Assembly (NCBI RefSeq): GCF_022682495.2
Contig: NC_071392.1
Coordinates: forward strand, 54,399,459-54,463,458
DNA from: Desmodus rotundus
Lineage: Eukaryota; Chordata; Mammalia; Chiroptera; Phyllostomidae
Length of the DNA: 64,000 bases
Reading direction: 5' to 3'
A model generated the notes under the pieces. It ran no database searches, was not told the DNA's origin, and was given only the letters and a program-made list of their open reading frames with translations. Positions 1 through 11,300 of this stretch are shown one piece after another. Both the position numbers and the translations under genes were made by a program. Every line of letters begins with the position of its first letter. Position 1 is the stretch's first letter.

Positions 1-944
1 CCTTTTTCAGTTTCTCAAAAATTCATTAAAAGCACAACCCAAAATATCACAAAGTTCTTTAGATGATATTTCAAAACTATAAGTTCCAAAGGTTCTATTA
101 TCTGGACAGTAAATTTACATTAATATTAAATATGTCTGTCATTATGTTCACTTTCTTAACAACTGTACCATATTTTTATTTCACACAAAACTTGAGGGAA
201 AAATTTGAGTAGCAAGAGATTGCCTAAACTGATCAACCAGGTTTTAAACTGGACATTTTGGAGGAAGATGAATCACAAACTAAGATGCAGAATAGGACAT
301 TACATTGTAATTCTCAGAAGTGTTACAAATAATTCCTGATCAGGAGTCCTAACTTTAGTTGAGCTTGTCATGACTCATACAAGTCCTTAGTCAGTCTGGA
401 GTTAGAGTACACTTTAAAAACTGAGCAGAACAGGAAAATATTAAGGTATCTGATTTGTTTAAACATTTCGATTTCCTTGAGTCCTCTGATCAATTCTGAC
501 TCTTGTGTTCCTGATTTCCTTCTGACTTCATAGTTGACTTTAGCCCTTACCTTGTAATGACAACTGTTTTTTCATGGTTCACCTTTTTAACCTGGCAACT
601 TAGCTGCTTGCTTTTCTATTCAGCTTCAACAACACCCTTGTTATTATTTTATCTACTGCACACACTCACTGTGGTATCTTGCACCATGCTACTAATTCTA
701 TCTTCTCTTAAATACATTTTAGCCTGCTTCTTTATCACTATGTGGCATTCAAGTCAAGCACTTGTATAACCCCATAAAGTTTAAATTATCCTCTTGGGTT
801 TTGATATGAATCTCTTAACATCTGTCATTTGAGTAATATAGTCAATTTTATATAAGTAAGATTTATATTGTGCCATGACTATCACTAAGGTTTGGTGGGA
901 TGAGTCTTTAGGAATGTACGATGACAGTGAAAAAGGAGATACAT
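1..944. other. Unique A+T-rich intergenic DNA
   Basis: I see no recognisable repeat, RNA gene or credible coding region. The 70-codon open frame at 557-769 has no motif and no supporting signal, and looks like chance in A+T-rich DNA. Confidence 0.5.
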
Positions 945-1008
945 GTTTTTTTTTAATGATTTTTTATTATTGTTCAGGTACAGTTGTGTCCATTTTCCCC
1001 CCACCACT
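945..1008 (-). mobile_element. Short L1-type 3'-end remnant
   Basis: A T-run followed by a T-rich stretch with a conserved 'tattgttcaggtacagttg' core resembles the reverse complement of the 3' terminus of L1-class elements elsewhere in the window. Only about 60 bp remain, so family and limits are uncertain. Confidence 0.5.
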
Positions 1009-1062
1009 CTAAAATAAAGACTTCTAATGTACAAAGTGAACTATGCATTAAAAGTACATTGG

Positions 1063-1243
1063 GGCCCTGGCCAGGTAGCTAGGTTGGAGCATCATACCAA
1101 TAAACCAAGGTTGTGGGTTCGATCCCTAGTCAGGGCACATGTAAGAAGGAACAAATGAATACATGAGTGGGTAGAACAACAAATCAGTGTTTCTCTCCTT
1201 TCATCTCTCTCTCTAAAATAAATCAATAAATTAAAAAAAATTC
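1063..1243 (+). mobile_element. Ves SINE (tRNA-derived)
   Basis: The head has tRNA-like promoter boxes, with the B-box core at 'ggttcgatcc', followed by 'agtcagggcaca', a pyrimidine-rich middle and an A-rich tail. This is the layout of the bat Ves SINE family. An 11-bp direct repeat, aagtacattgg, lies on both sides (1052-1062 and 1244-1254), so this is a retrotransposed copy, not a tRNA gene. The A-box region looks shortened. The exact repeat suggests moderate age. Confidence 0.85.
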
Positions 1244-1644
1244 AAGTACATTGGTATGTTAAACAGGATATTGACAAATATCAAGGAGAGAAAAAATAAT
1301 TGATGTTGTTTGGAGAAAGAGAGAAGACACAACTGATGCCTTCTAATATAGATTTTGACTTTAGTAATTAAGGATATTAGTGTCAGAAACTTTAACTCTC
1401 TCATATTTGAATTCCCCTTAGACTCAAGCAAAATGCTTTTCGGATCAAAATTAATCTTCTGTTTATAGTATCTTTCTTTTAAATGCTTAAAAGTTGATAT
1501 AAGCCTGATGTACACAGGAGAATCTTTTATGAATGAGAAGATAAAAAATTCACAAAAGAATACTTGTTTGGACTTAAATCCAGTAAATAAAACAGAGGAC
1601 ATAAGCACTAATATTAATCAAACTCTTCTCAAGCATTGAGTAGC

Positions 1645-1815
1645 CATCATTTCATTGAGTCTTCCTAAAATCCATTGAAAGAACATTTATTTCTCAGCCT
1701 TATTTTTCAGATTAAGAAGTAAAGACTCAGGAAGATTAATAACTATGTGATAGACAGTAATTATTAGTGCCTGTAGTAGGAATGGTAACTCTGGTTTCAC
1801 AGTGCATGCCTTATT
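1645..1815 (+). mobile_element. Probable MIR SINE relic
   Basis: The order of motifs (a degenerate 'ttttcagattaagaagtaaagactcagg' region, then a degraded 'cacagc/gtaagtggcagagc' region and a terminal 'gcatgcc') follows the core of the mammalian-wide MIR SINE. The copy is heavily diverged, as expected for its age. The flanks (1255-1644 and 1816-2386) show nothing recognisable. Confidence 0.5.
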
Positions 1816-2062
1816 AGATCAATCATGCTGTCCTACAGTGTCTGGTGATTAGGGAATGAGAGAAACCTCAGGAAATAAATTTTTGTATCATTCCAGTGAG
1901 AAGTCAAAAGGATCATTTAGAGTATGTGGCTTCAGATGAAGAAAGTTTTCTCATGAACTCAGATTTCTAAAGAAAATGTATATTTATTCACAAAGGAAGG
2001 TTAAAGAGTGCTATGTAGACCTAAGGATAGCGCCAAGAAAAGCTCAGAATAAACTCATACTT

Positions 2063-2082
2063 TATAAATAAATAAATAAATA
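2063..2082. repeat. Short (AAAT)n microsatellite
   Basis: About five tandem copies of a TAAA-type tetramer lie in otherwise unique DNA. Confidence 0.8.
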
Positions 2083-2386
2083 ATGTTATTTCACATAAAT
2101 TGGTATCAGAAAATGGAGAAAAGATGAATAGTTCTGTTGTTCCAGAAAGGGTGTATAACATCACACAATTTAAAGAAAATATAATATAGTTTAAACTCTG
2201 TTTGTGTTTCTGTATTTCACTGAAGTAAGCAACACTTCAAATTCATATTACATAGCAAAAGCATTGTTAAGAGGCTATTGCTACTCAAGGTAAGAAAAGT
2301 AGAAAAAAATAACACTAATTAAAGTCTTGATAAGTTTTTCAATCAAGAGTGAATTGGGCAAAGTATTTCTCTTTTTTTATGAGAAC

Positions 2387-2638
2387 TTTTTTTGTTTTGA
2401 TTTGTTTTTTAATTTTTATTGTTATTCAATTAGAATTGTATGCTTTTTCTACGCATCCCTCCACCCCACCACAGCTGAACTCACCCCCATCCCCCTTGAT
2501 TTTGTTCATGTGTCCTTTATAGTAGTTCCTGTAATCCCTTTTCTCACTGTCCCCTCACCACTCCCCCCTGGATATTGTTAGAATGTTCTTAACTTCAGTG
2601 TCTCTGCTGATATTTTGCTTGCTTTTTTCGTCTGTTGA
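2387..2638 (-). other. L1 copy A 3' UTR and tail
   Basis: On the L1 sense strand this is a purine-rich, G-run-rich segment of about 200 bp ending in a poor A-rich tail. It is shorter in G-runs than the same segment of copy B (21340-21595), suggesting length change in the tract. Short 5'-inverted L1 insertions at 22476, 39904 and 55866 carry the same 3' UTR. Confidence 0.8.
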
Positions 2639-5600
2639 TTATGTTCCAGTTAAAGGTAAGATCCTATGGTACTTGTCCCTCACCGTCTGTCTTGTTTCAC
2701 TTAGCATAATGCTCTCCAGTTCCATCCACGCTGTTGAAAAGGGTATAAGCTCCTTCTTTCTCTCTGCTGCATAGAATTCCATTGTGTAAATATACCATCG
2801 CTTTTGGATCCACTTGTTTGCTGATGGGCACTTAGGTTGCTTCCAGTACTTGGCTATTGTAAATTGTGCTGCTATGAACATTGGGGTGCACAGGTTCTTT
2901 TGGATTGGTGTTTCAGTGTTCTTAGGGTTCTAGGGTTAATCCCAGCAGCGGAATTGCTGGGTCAAAGGGCAGTTCCATTTTTAGTTTTCTGAGGAAATTC
3001 CATATTGTTTTCCACAGTGGCCTCACCAGTCTGCATTCCCACCAACAGTGCACTAGGGTTCCCTTTTCTCCACATCCATTCCAACACTTGTTTGTTGATT
3101 TGTTTATGTTGGCCACTCTAACTGGTGTGAGATGGTACCTCATTGTGGTTTTAATTTGCATCTCTCTGATGGCTAGTGATGCTGAGCATCTTTTCATATG
3201 TCTTTGGGCCCTCTGTATGTCTTCCTTGGAGAAGTGTCTGTTCAAGTCCTTTGCCCATTTTTTAATTGGGTTGTTTGTCTTCCTGGAGTGCAGTCATGTG
3301 AGTTCTTTATATATTTTGGAGATCAGGCCCTTGTCTGAGGTATCATTAGCAAGTATGTTTTCCCATACTGTTGGTTCTCTTTGTAATTTGGTGCTGTTTT
3401 CTTTAGCCATGCAGAAGCTTTTTATTTTGATGAGGTCCCATTTGTTTATTCTTTCCTTTATGTCCCTTGCTTTAGGGGATGTGTCTGTGAGGATGTTGCT
3501 GAGTGGAATGTCTGAGATTTTCTTGCCAATGTTTTCCTCAAGGACTTTTATGGTGTTACGGCTTATATTTAAGTCTTTTATCCATCTTGAGTTTATTTTT
3601 GTGTATTGTATAAGGTGGTGATCGAGTTTCATTTTTTTGCACGTAGCTGTCCAGATCTCCCAAAACCATTTGTTGAAGAGGCTGTTTTTGCTCCATTTTA
3701 TGCTCCTGCCTCCTTTGTCAAATATTAATTGACCATGAAGACTTTAGTTTATTTCTGGGCTCTCTGTTCTGTTCCATTGGTCTATGTGCCTGTTTTTATG
3801 CCAGTATCAGGCTTTTTTCATTACAGTGGCCTTGTAATACTGTTTGATATCAGGTATTGTGATCCCGCCTGCTTTGTTCTTGTTTCTCAAAATTGCTAGA
3901 GCTATTCAGGGTCGTTTATTGTTCCATATAAATTTCCGAAATGTTTGTTCTATATCTGTGAAATATGTCATGGGTACTCTAATAGGGATTGCATTGAATC
4001 TATAAATTGCTTTGGGTAGTATGGACATTTTGATGATTTTAATTCTTCCAATCCATGAGCATGGTACATGCTTCCATTTGTTTGTGTCTTCCTTAATTTC
4101 TTTCTTCAGTGTTGTGTAGTTTTCTGAGTACAGGTCTTTTACCTCCTTGATTAGGTTTATTCCTAGGTACTTTATTTTTCTTGTTGCTATATCAAATGGG
4201 ATTTTTTTCCTGATTTCTGTTTCTGCAGTTTCATTGTTGGTGTACAGGAATGCCTTTGATTTCTGGGTATTGACTTTGTATCCAGCTGTTTTGCCAAATT
4301 CATTTATTAGGACAAGTAGTTTTTTGGTGGAGTCTACAGGATTTTCCATGTAAACTATCATGTCATCTCCAAACAGTGACAGTTTCATTGGCTCCTTTCC
4401 AATTTGGATGACTTTTATTTCTTTTTCTTGTCTGATTGCTGTGGCTAGGACTGCCAATACTATGTTGAATGGGAGTGGTGAGAGAGGGCATACTTGTCTT
4501 GTTCCTGATCTTAGTGGGAAAGCTCTAAGTTTTTGTCCATTCATTTGATGTTGGCTGTAGGTCTCTCATATATGGCCTTTATTATGTTGAGGAATGCTCC
4601 CTCTATTCCTACTTTGCTGAGTGTTTTTATCAGAAATGGGTGCTGTATCTTATCAAGTGCTTTTTCCGCATCTATTGATATGATCATGTGATTTTTGTCT
4701 TTGCTGTTGTTGATGCGATGTATTTTGTTTATTGATTTGTGAATATAGTACCATCCTTGCATCCCTGGGATGAATCCCACTTGGTCATGGTGGATGATCT
4801 TTTTAATGTATTGCTGGATGCGGTTTGCCAATATTTTGTTGAGAATTTTAGTGTCTATGTTCATCAGAGATATTGGCCTGAAGTTTTCTTTCTTCCTTGT
4901 GTCTTTATCTGGTTTTGGGATTAGGATGATGCTGGCTTCATAAAAAGAGTTTGGGAGTCTTCCATCATTTTGGATTTTTTCAAATAGTCTGTGAAGGATA
5001 GGGGTTAGCTCTTCCTTAAATGCTTTGTAGAATTCTCCTGTGAAACCATCTGGTCCAGGGCTTTTGTGTGCTGGGAGTTTTTTGATAACTGGTTCAATTT
5101 CATCAGCTCTTATTGGTCTGTTCAGGTTTACTGCTTCTTCTTCATTCAGTTTTGGAAGATTATATTTTTCTAGAAATGTGTCTATTTCACCTAGGTTTTC
5201 AAATTTCTTGGCATACAGTTCTTCATAGTAATTTCTTACAATCCTTTGTATTTCTATGGTATCAGTTGTAATCTCTCCTCTCTCATTTGTAATTGTGTTT
5301 ATTGGGATCCTCTCTCTATTTTTCTTGATGAGCCTACTTAAAGGCTTGTCGATTTTGTTTATGTTTTCAAAGAACGAGCTCCTGGATTCATTGATCCTTA
5401 GAATTGTGCTTTAGTCTCTATGTATTTAACTCTGCTCTGATCTTGGTTACTTCCTTCCTTCTGCTTGCTCTGGGCTGTCTTTACTGTTGTTCCTCCAGTT
5501 CTTATAGGTGTAGGGTTAGGTTGTTTGTTTGAAATGTTTCTATCTTTTTAAGGTAGACCTGTATTGCTATGAACTTCCCTCTCAGGACTGCCTTTGCTGG

Positions 5601-6465
5601 GTCCCATAGGTTTTGGGTTGTTGTGAGTTCATTTTCATTTGTTTCCAGAAAGTTTTTGATTTCTTCCCTAATCTCATTCTTGACCCATTCATTGTTTAAT
5701 AGCATGCTATTCAGTCTCCATGATTTTGAGTGTTTTGAATCTTTTCCTCTGGGGTTGGTTTCTAGTTTCAGTCCCTTCTGGTCAGAGAAAATGCTTGATA
5801 TGATTTCAATTTTCTTGAATTTGTTGAGGCTTGCTTTGTGTCCTATCATGTGGTCTATCTTTGAATATGTTCCATGTACACTTGAAAAGAATGTGTATTT
5901 TGCGTCTTTGGGATGAAAAGCTCTGTATATATCAGTTAAGTCCATTTCCTCTAGGGTATTGTTAAGTGACACAATATCCTTGTTGATATTTTGTTTGGAA
6001 GACCTGTCCATTTATGATAGTGGGGTGTTAAAGTCCCCTCCTATAATTGTGTTGCTGTCAATACCTTTCTTGAAGTCCTCCAAGATTTTCGTTATGTATT
6101 TGGGTGCTCCTATGTTGGGTGCATATATATTTACAATGTTTATGTCTTCTTGGTGGATTCTTCCTTTGAGTATTATGAAGTGACCTTCTGGGTCTCTCCT
6201 TATGGCCCTTCTTTGGGAGTCTATTTTGTTTGATATGAGTATTGCTGTTCCTGCCTTTTTTTTCCTGTCCGTTTGCTTGGAAAATTTGTTTCCAGCCCTC
6301 CATTTTCAGTCTGTGTAAGTCTTTTGTCCTGAGGTGGGTCTCTTGTAGGCAGCATATGTGTGCATAATGTTTTCTTATCCATTCGGCTATTCTATGTCTT
6401 TTGATTGGAGCATTTTATCCATTTATGTTTAAGGTTATTATCGATAGGTAGTTATTCATTGCCAT
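2639..6465 (-). pseudogene. L1 ORF2 (endonuclease and reverse transcriptase), broken
   Basis: ORF2p normally nicks target DNA and reverse-transcribes L1 RNA at the nick. The start is the ATG at 6465, opening MAMNNYLSIIT. An APE-type endonuclease lies at the 5' end, reverse transcriptase in the middle with FGDD at 4362-4373, and the cysteine-rich CX3CX7HX4C motif near 3000-3060 ([18 protein letters not shown]). The span of about 1275 codons is normal for mammalian ORF2. Several frameshifts and stops break it; the longest open pieces are 5502-6011 and 3906-4544. The residue expected to be the catalytic His after Ser-Asp is Gln (codon 5778-5780), as in copy B. The RT box reads FGDD rather than the usual FADD. 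Confidence 0.9.
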
Positions 6466-6559
6466 TTTTTCCTACCTGTGTTCCTCTCTCTTTCTCTTTT
6501 CCTTCCTTTCCTTAAAGCAGTCCCTTTAGTATCTCTTGCAGAGCTGGTTTGGTGGATGT

Positions 6560-7454
6560 CTATTCTTTTAGACTTCTTTTGTCTGGGAAACTCTTTATTT
6601 GGCCTTCTATCTTGATTGAGAGCCTTGCTGGGTAAAGTAGTCTTGGTTGCAGGCCTCTGGTTCTCATTACTTGGAATATTTTTTGCCATTCTCTTCTGGC
6701 TTGGAGCATTTCCATTGAGAAGTCACTTGCTAACCTTATTGGGGCTCCCTTGTATGTTACTTCCTGTTTCTCCCTTGCTGCCTTTAAGATCCTCTCTTTG
6801 TCTTGGAATTTTGCCATTTTAATTATGATGTGTCTTGCAGTGGGTCTCTTTGGGTTCCTCTTGCTTGGGACTCCCTGTGTTTCCTGGATTTGGGTGACTT
6901 TTTCTCTCCTCAGATTAGGAGAGAAATCTGAAATTTTCCATCATTAGTTTTTCAAACAGGTTTTCTATCCCTTGCTCTTCTTCTTGTCCTTCTGCTGTTC
7001 TTATTATACGGATATTGTTACGTTTCATGTTGTCCTGCATTTCCCTTAATCCCCCTTCATTCCTTCTGAACCTCTTTTCCTTTTCTTGCTCTTTCTGGGT
7101 GTTTTTTTGTACCTTGTCCTCCAGCTTGCTGATCCGATCCTCTGCTTCATGAAGTCTGCTTTTCATTCCTTCTACTGTGGTCTTCAATTCAGAAATTGTA
7201 TTCTTCATTTCCTCTTGGCCCTTGTTGATAGTTTCTATTTCCTTTTTCATGTTGATATAGTTTGCAGTGAGTTCATTGTAGTTTCCCTGCAGTTTCTGGT
7301 AGTTCTCTTTGAACTCAGAGAGCTCAGTGAGCTTCCTGATGACCAGTGCTTTGAACTCAGTATCTGATAGTTGACTTGCCTCTTTTTCAGTTAGCATTCT
7401 TTCTGAGGCTTCCTCCTTTCCTTTCATTTGGGGATTGTTTCTTTGTCTTCCCAT
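6560..7454 (-). pseudogene. L1 ORF1 (RNA-binding chaperone), one frameshift
   Basis: ORF1p normally trimerises through a coiled coil and coats L1 RNA. The frame opens with MGRQRNNPQ (ATG 7454); it is open upstream to 7520 but the MGRQ start matches L1 practice. Residues of about 60-140 are heptad-rich coiled coil. An RNA-binding region and C-terminal domain (RRMAREWQKIF-like 'ARREWQKIF', then 'LQPRLLYPARLS') follow. The 895-nt span equals 297 codons plus stop plus one base. The only visible lesion is at 6914-6926, where ORF1 stops after ENFRFLS and the rest continues in the +1 frame. Copy B has the identical break. Confidence 0.88.
6901..6926 (-). other. 10-bp perfect hairpin at the ORF1 break, copy A
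   Basis: The arms 6901-6910 (tttctctcct) and 6917-6926 (aggagagaaa) are exact reverse complements around a 6-base loop. The in-frame TAA sits at the arm-loop boundary. Compared with the older L1 at about 50265, which reads NFPNL here, about 10 bases have been inserted that are complementary to the sequence just downstream. Confidence 0.85.
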
Positions 7455-7682
7455 TGTTTGTGAGACTCTTCTTGTTAGCCTCTGCTTCTTATATTGATGT
7501 ATTCTGACTCCTTGGGTCATGGTATGAACTTCTATGGTAGAATGCCAATGGGATTCAGTGGTGCTGTCTCCTTAATCTCTTGTGCTCACTGGTCTTGAGC
7601 TGATGTTTCTGGGCGTAACACGGTCTAACTCTGGTCTTTTCAGCACTCCAGGTTTTTTTTTTTCTCACCTGTAGGTTAAAGA

Positions 7683-7965
7683 GGAATGGGGGCAAAAAAA
7701 AAAAAAGAGAGAGAGAGAGAGAAGAAGGGAAGGAGGGAATTAGGGAATAGAAAAGGAAAGGAAGGAAGGAAGAAGGAATAAGGAAAGATCGGAGTCAAGA
7801 CAAGAAGGAATTTTAACAAAAATTTAAAAAAAGAATAAATAAAAGAATGCTGGAAGAAAGAATAAAAAGGGTAAAGGATGGAAGGAAGAAGGAATAAAAA
7901 ATGAAGGAAGGACAGAAAGGAAGAAGGAATTCAGGGGGATAGGAGGAAAGAGAAAAAAAAGTTTT
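7683..7965. repeat. Purine/pyrimidine tract inside L1 5' UTR
   Basis: A near-continuous A/G stretch on the plus strand with (GA)n and GAAGGAA-type units. Copy B has the matching C/T stretch at about 16060-16330. Different lengths in the two copies are consistent with slippage. Confidence 0.8.
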
Positions 7966-8529
7966 CTGCTGGCTTTAAACTGGTCAGGTTAGTTCTGTTG
8001 GTCTTCCTGTCTGTGAAAGTGGAGGGGGTGGTTGGAAGGATTGGTTTCACTTTTCTCCCTTCCTGAGCCACACTCTTCGCTGTTGTTCAGCCTTCAGTCC
8101 AATTCCTCTGGGTCCTTCTTCTCCCTACTAGGCCTTTAGTTCACCAGCTGTGCTGTCCTTGAGTTGCACCACTTAGGGGTAACTCACATTCCACCTTCTT
8201 GCTCTTTGCTGTCTTAGATGCTAGGGGCTTTGGGTGCTGCTATGGGGTAGTTCAGCCCCGTACTGGGTCGAGTCTTTCCGGGGAATGCAGTCTCCCCTAG
8301 CCCTGCAGCTCCCCTCTGCTGGGCCTTCTGCCTTCCTCTTAGAGAGCCAGTAGGCCCTGCAGGGTTCTGTGAGCAGGGGCTAGGGAGGAGTTTTTCAGAA
8401 CCTGTGCTTTTGGGTGTGGTTGCCTGCAAGCAGCCAGTCAGTTGATGGGATTACATGGGGGATCTCTGCTTTGGGCCTGAGTTGGCTGCAGATCCCCTGC
8501 TTTCGGTCTGTGAGCTGGGGCAGCCAGCC

Positions 8530-8830
8530 ACTGATCCGGTTGTGCACCTACCTGAGGTTTCAGGTGTGGGCTCTCAGCCGGGGTTTTAGGTGTGCATGCC
8601 CACCCAGGCGCTTTTTTTCTGTGCGCCCAGGCAGCTCGGCCGCTTATCAGGGCGCGCGCCCACCTGGGGTTTCAGGTGCGGGCCCCAGGCCACTGATTGG
8701 GGTAAGCACCCACTGGGGCACTTTGGGTCTGGTGCCCAGCCAGCCGGGCCGCTTATGAGGGCTTGCGCTCACCTGGAGTTTCAGTTGTGGGCCCCCATCC
8801 GCTAATCTGGGTTCATGCCAGCTGGGCTTC
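8530..8830 (-). repeat. G+C-rich imperfect repeats in L1 copy A 5' UTR
   Basis: Units with 'acctg(a/g)ggtttcaggtg(t/c)ggg' and 'ggccgcttat(c/g)aggg' recur three to four times with spacing of roughly 60-120 bp. Copy B carries a different repeat arrangement at 15380-15600 (recurring 'cccaaagcagcaga'), so this block evolves faster than the rest of the element. It is the most CpG-rich part of the window. Confidence 0.65.
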
Positions 8831-9294
8831 AGGTGAGCGCTGGGGCTACTTTCCGCTCTTCACAGTCCAGGGGCTGAGGGGGGAGGGGTGCCAGAGGCCC
8901 CAGCTGCTGTGGAGAGTTCTCTAACTAGTTGCTACGTGTCTCTATTTTCTTTTCCTTTTTGAGAAGTTCTTCCTATTCAAGCCCAGCTGGTCCAAACAAG
9001 CACCTGGCTGCTCACACAGCCCAGCCTGGCTCTCTCCCAAGAATCCTGCAGCAGACCCTGCACCCGGGCAGGGGCTTCAGCTGCCGTGGTCCCTGCACTG
9101 GTCCCCTGGACCTTATTGTCCTTAAGCACTCTTCTTACCTCTGATCTTTCAATGTCCTCTATCTTTGGTCTCCAATCTTCATATATGCTGGAATACTGTT
9201 GGCTGTTTGTTCTGCTCCTCAGATCATCTAGGTATTTCACTGGTGTTAAGGGGAAGTGGACTCCGCTCCCACCTATCTCGCGGCCATCTTCCTT

Positions 9295-10749
9295 CCTTCT
9301 AGTTTCAGTGACTTTTCAAGTCCTTTATATCTAATCTCCCTCTTAGTAAAAGAGGAGGACTCTCTTGGGACTCATTCTCTTTTTTTTGTTTTACAGTTCT
9401 CAAACTTACTGGAAGCTCCTCTGTTCTGGTGATTTGGTAGAGAAGCATGCACCCAGAAAATGAACTCAAAAGACTCTCCCATAAGTTCTTGGTTCAGTTT
9501 TATTTTTGTTTGTTTCATTTTGCTTTTTCCCATGTACTTTGCAAGAGCAAATGAACAAGACAAGCAATAGAGAGACAAAATTAATTTTGTTGTATAGTTT
9601 GCCTAAAAATATTTTTAAAATTTTATATAGAATTGTTTTTAAAGAATACATATGCATCTCATTTCAAATGAGTGTGGTAAGTTTGAGAAGGAAATTAATA
9701 ATGCTTCTTCACTTAATCAAAAAAGTAATACCAGTTTATCAATGTCTATTTTCAATGAAGTAAATACTTGAGAATATTTAGGAATGTTCTTCTTAACATT
9801 CATGTAGATAAAGCCATATGAGATATATGTTTTGGTAAGTTAAAACTAGTTGGATATTGGAAATTTGATATACTCCAATCTGTAATTAGATTCGTTGGTT
9901 AATTCCTCAACATTTGAGGGATGGACATAGGTGGTCATCTCTTTTATGCTTACAAGAATATATGATGATTCTTCAATAATAACATCTTATACAAGCATTT
10001 TGAGAAAATAAAGGTAGATTTCACTTCTAAAAGTCGATGAGAAAACCTTAAATGAAGTACAATGAAAAATCATCCACCATACCAATTAGATTATATTCGA
10101 TAATATAAATGTTTACATATGACATTCTATCATTATAACCTGCAAAAAGTTCCTGTAGATACCTGGAAAATGTACATGTACATTCTTTTTTATAGGTGAT
10201 AAACATGCTTTTATTCTTTATTACAATGTGTTAAGATGAAGAGAAAGAAAGAAAAGAAAGAGAGAAAAGGAATAACAGAAAAAAATCCTAATACTTTTCC
10301 AAAGCAGGCTTTAAGAAATATTTTGACTTTAAAAATGGATAGACAGCTACTTCCAGGAATTGTCAGGAAAATGGCATTTGGATTGGAAGCAAAAACATTC
10401 TTGAGATTCTTCTCTCATGTTAGTGACAATCTTAACTTACAAGATATTGGGAAATGTGATCTTTATCTCAGAAAATGTTCTCTTTTAGTATTTACATTCC
10501 CAAGTTCCAAGAATACCGTCACTAAAAGCATTAAAAGTTTTGTTTTCTTCGTACAGCTGTAATTATAAATGAGACCATGCTCTGATGCATGTGGTAGGGA
10601 CTCATCAAACCAAGTCCAAGGCCAGATCTCTGCTATAGGTTGGCAAGTTAGCTACTCCTGTTTCAAAGCAGAGAAATTACAATTCTTACAATTCTTGGTG
10701 GGAGAGAAACAATAAAAAATTATCATCTGTAGTCAGATGGGAGAGATTT
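9295..10749. other. Unique A+T-rich DNA between repeats
   Basis: No repeat family or gene recognised. A purine-rich (GAAA)-like stretch lies at about 10233-10270. The 108-codon open frame at 10236-10562 begins in that stretch and shows no domain, so it is not called as a gene. Confidence 0.5.
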
Positions 10750-11300
10750 CTTTTTAGTTTTTCATAAATTTAATTTACTGGGGTGACAGTAGTTAATAAA
10801 ATTATGCAAACAATTATGCAGGTTTCAGGTGTACAATTCCACAATACATCATATGTATATTGTTTTGTGTGTTTACCACCCTGAGTTAAGTCCCTTTCCA
10901 TCTCCATTTATCTCCCCTTGACACTCTTCTACCTCCCCAACTCCCCTTTCTTTCTTGTAATTACCATATGGTTGTCTATATCTATGAGGTGTTGTTTTAT
11001 TTTTTTGCTCAGTTCCTTTAATTCTTTCACCATTTTTTTACCCAGTCCCCAGCCAATCTGGCCTGACAGCTGTCAGTCTGTTCTCTGTATATATTAATAT
11101 GTTTCTATTATGTTTTTTTATTTATGTTGTTCATTAAATTCCACATATAGATTCCACATATATGGTACTTCTTTTTCTCTGACTGGTTTACTTCACTTAG
11201 CATAACACTCTCCAGGTCTATCCATGCTCTCATAAAAAGTAAGATTGCCTTTTTTTTTTTTTTTTTTTTTTTTGCAGCTGAGTAGTATATACATTCTTAA
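10750..11300 (-). mobile_element. Old L1 3' end
   Basis: The reverse complement reads as the 3' UTR of an old mammalian L1. On the plus strand 'acttcacttagcataacactctccaggtc' (part of the ORF2 end) and 'gtgacagtagttaataaaattatg' are diagnostic-looking stretches. A T-homopolymer at 11249-11272 interrupts it and is probably a slippage expansion. 5' truncated. Confidence 0.75.

Larger units (their letters stand above)
2387..9294 (-). mobile_element. Full-length young LINE-1, copy A
   Basis: Read on the minus strand this is a complete L1: 5' end at about 9294 with the 'ggaagatggc' start, 5' UTR to 7455, ORF1 (7454-6560), a short linker, ORF2 (6465-2639), a 3' UTR and an A-rich tail near 2387-2420. 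It matches copy B (14846-21595) closely over most of its length, which marks a young subfamily. Both ORFs are broken, so it cannot move on its own. I could not find a convincing target-site duplication; the 3' flank is T-rich and the 5' flank shows no match to it. Confidence 0.9.
7455..9294 (-). promoter_or_regulatory. L1 copy A 5' UTR with internal promoter
   Basis: By family knowledge the L1 5' UTR holds the internal RNA polymerase II promoter. Here it is about 1.84 kb, against about 1.70 kb in copy B. It starts with a purine-rich 'ggaagatggccgcgag' block, contains a G+C-rich part (about 8500-8900) with CpGs, and near ORF1 a long C/T-rich tract on the sense strand (seen as A/G at 7683-7965 on the plus strand). 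No individual factor site is claimed. Confidence 0.75.

Noticed and set aside
1063..1243. tRNA gene, from A/B-box-like sequence (also at the other Ves copies)
   Set aside because: No cloverleaf can be completed, the body continues into a C/T-rich region and A-rich tail, and direct repeats flank it: a SINE.
7683..7965. Independent satellite or minisatellite
   Set aside because: The matching tract in copy B at the same L1 position shows it belongs to the L1 5' UTR.
10236..10562. 108-codon open frame in unique DNA
   Set aside because: Begins in a purine repeat, low complexity at its start, no domain, no splice or promoter signal that I can see.
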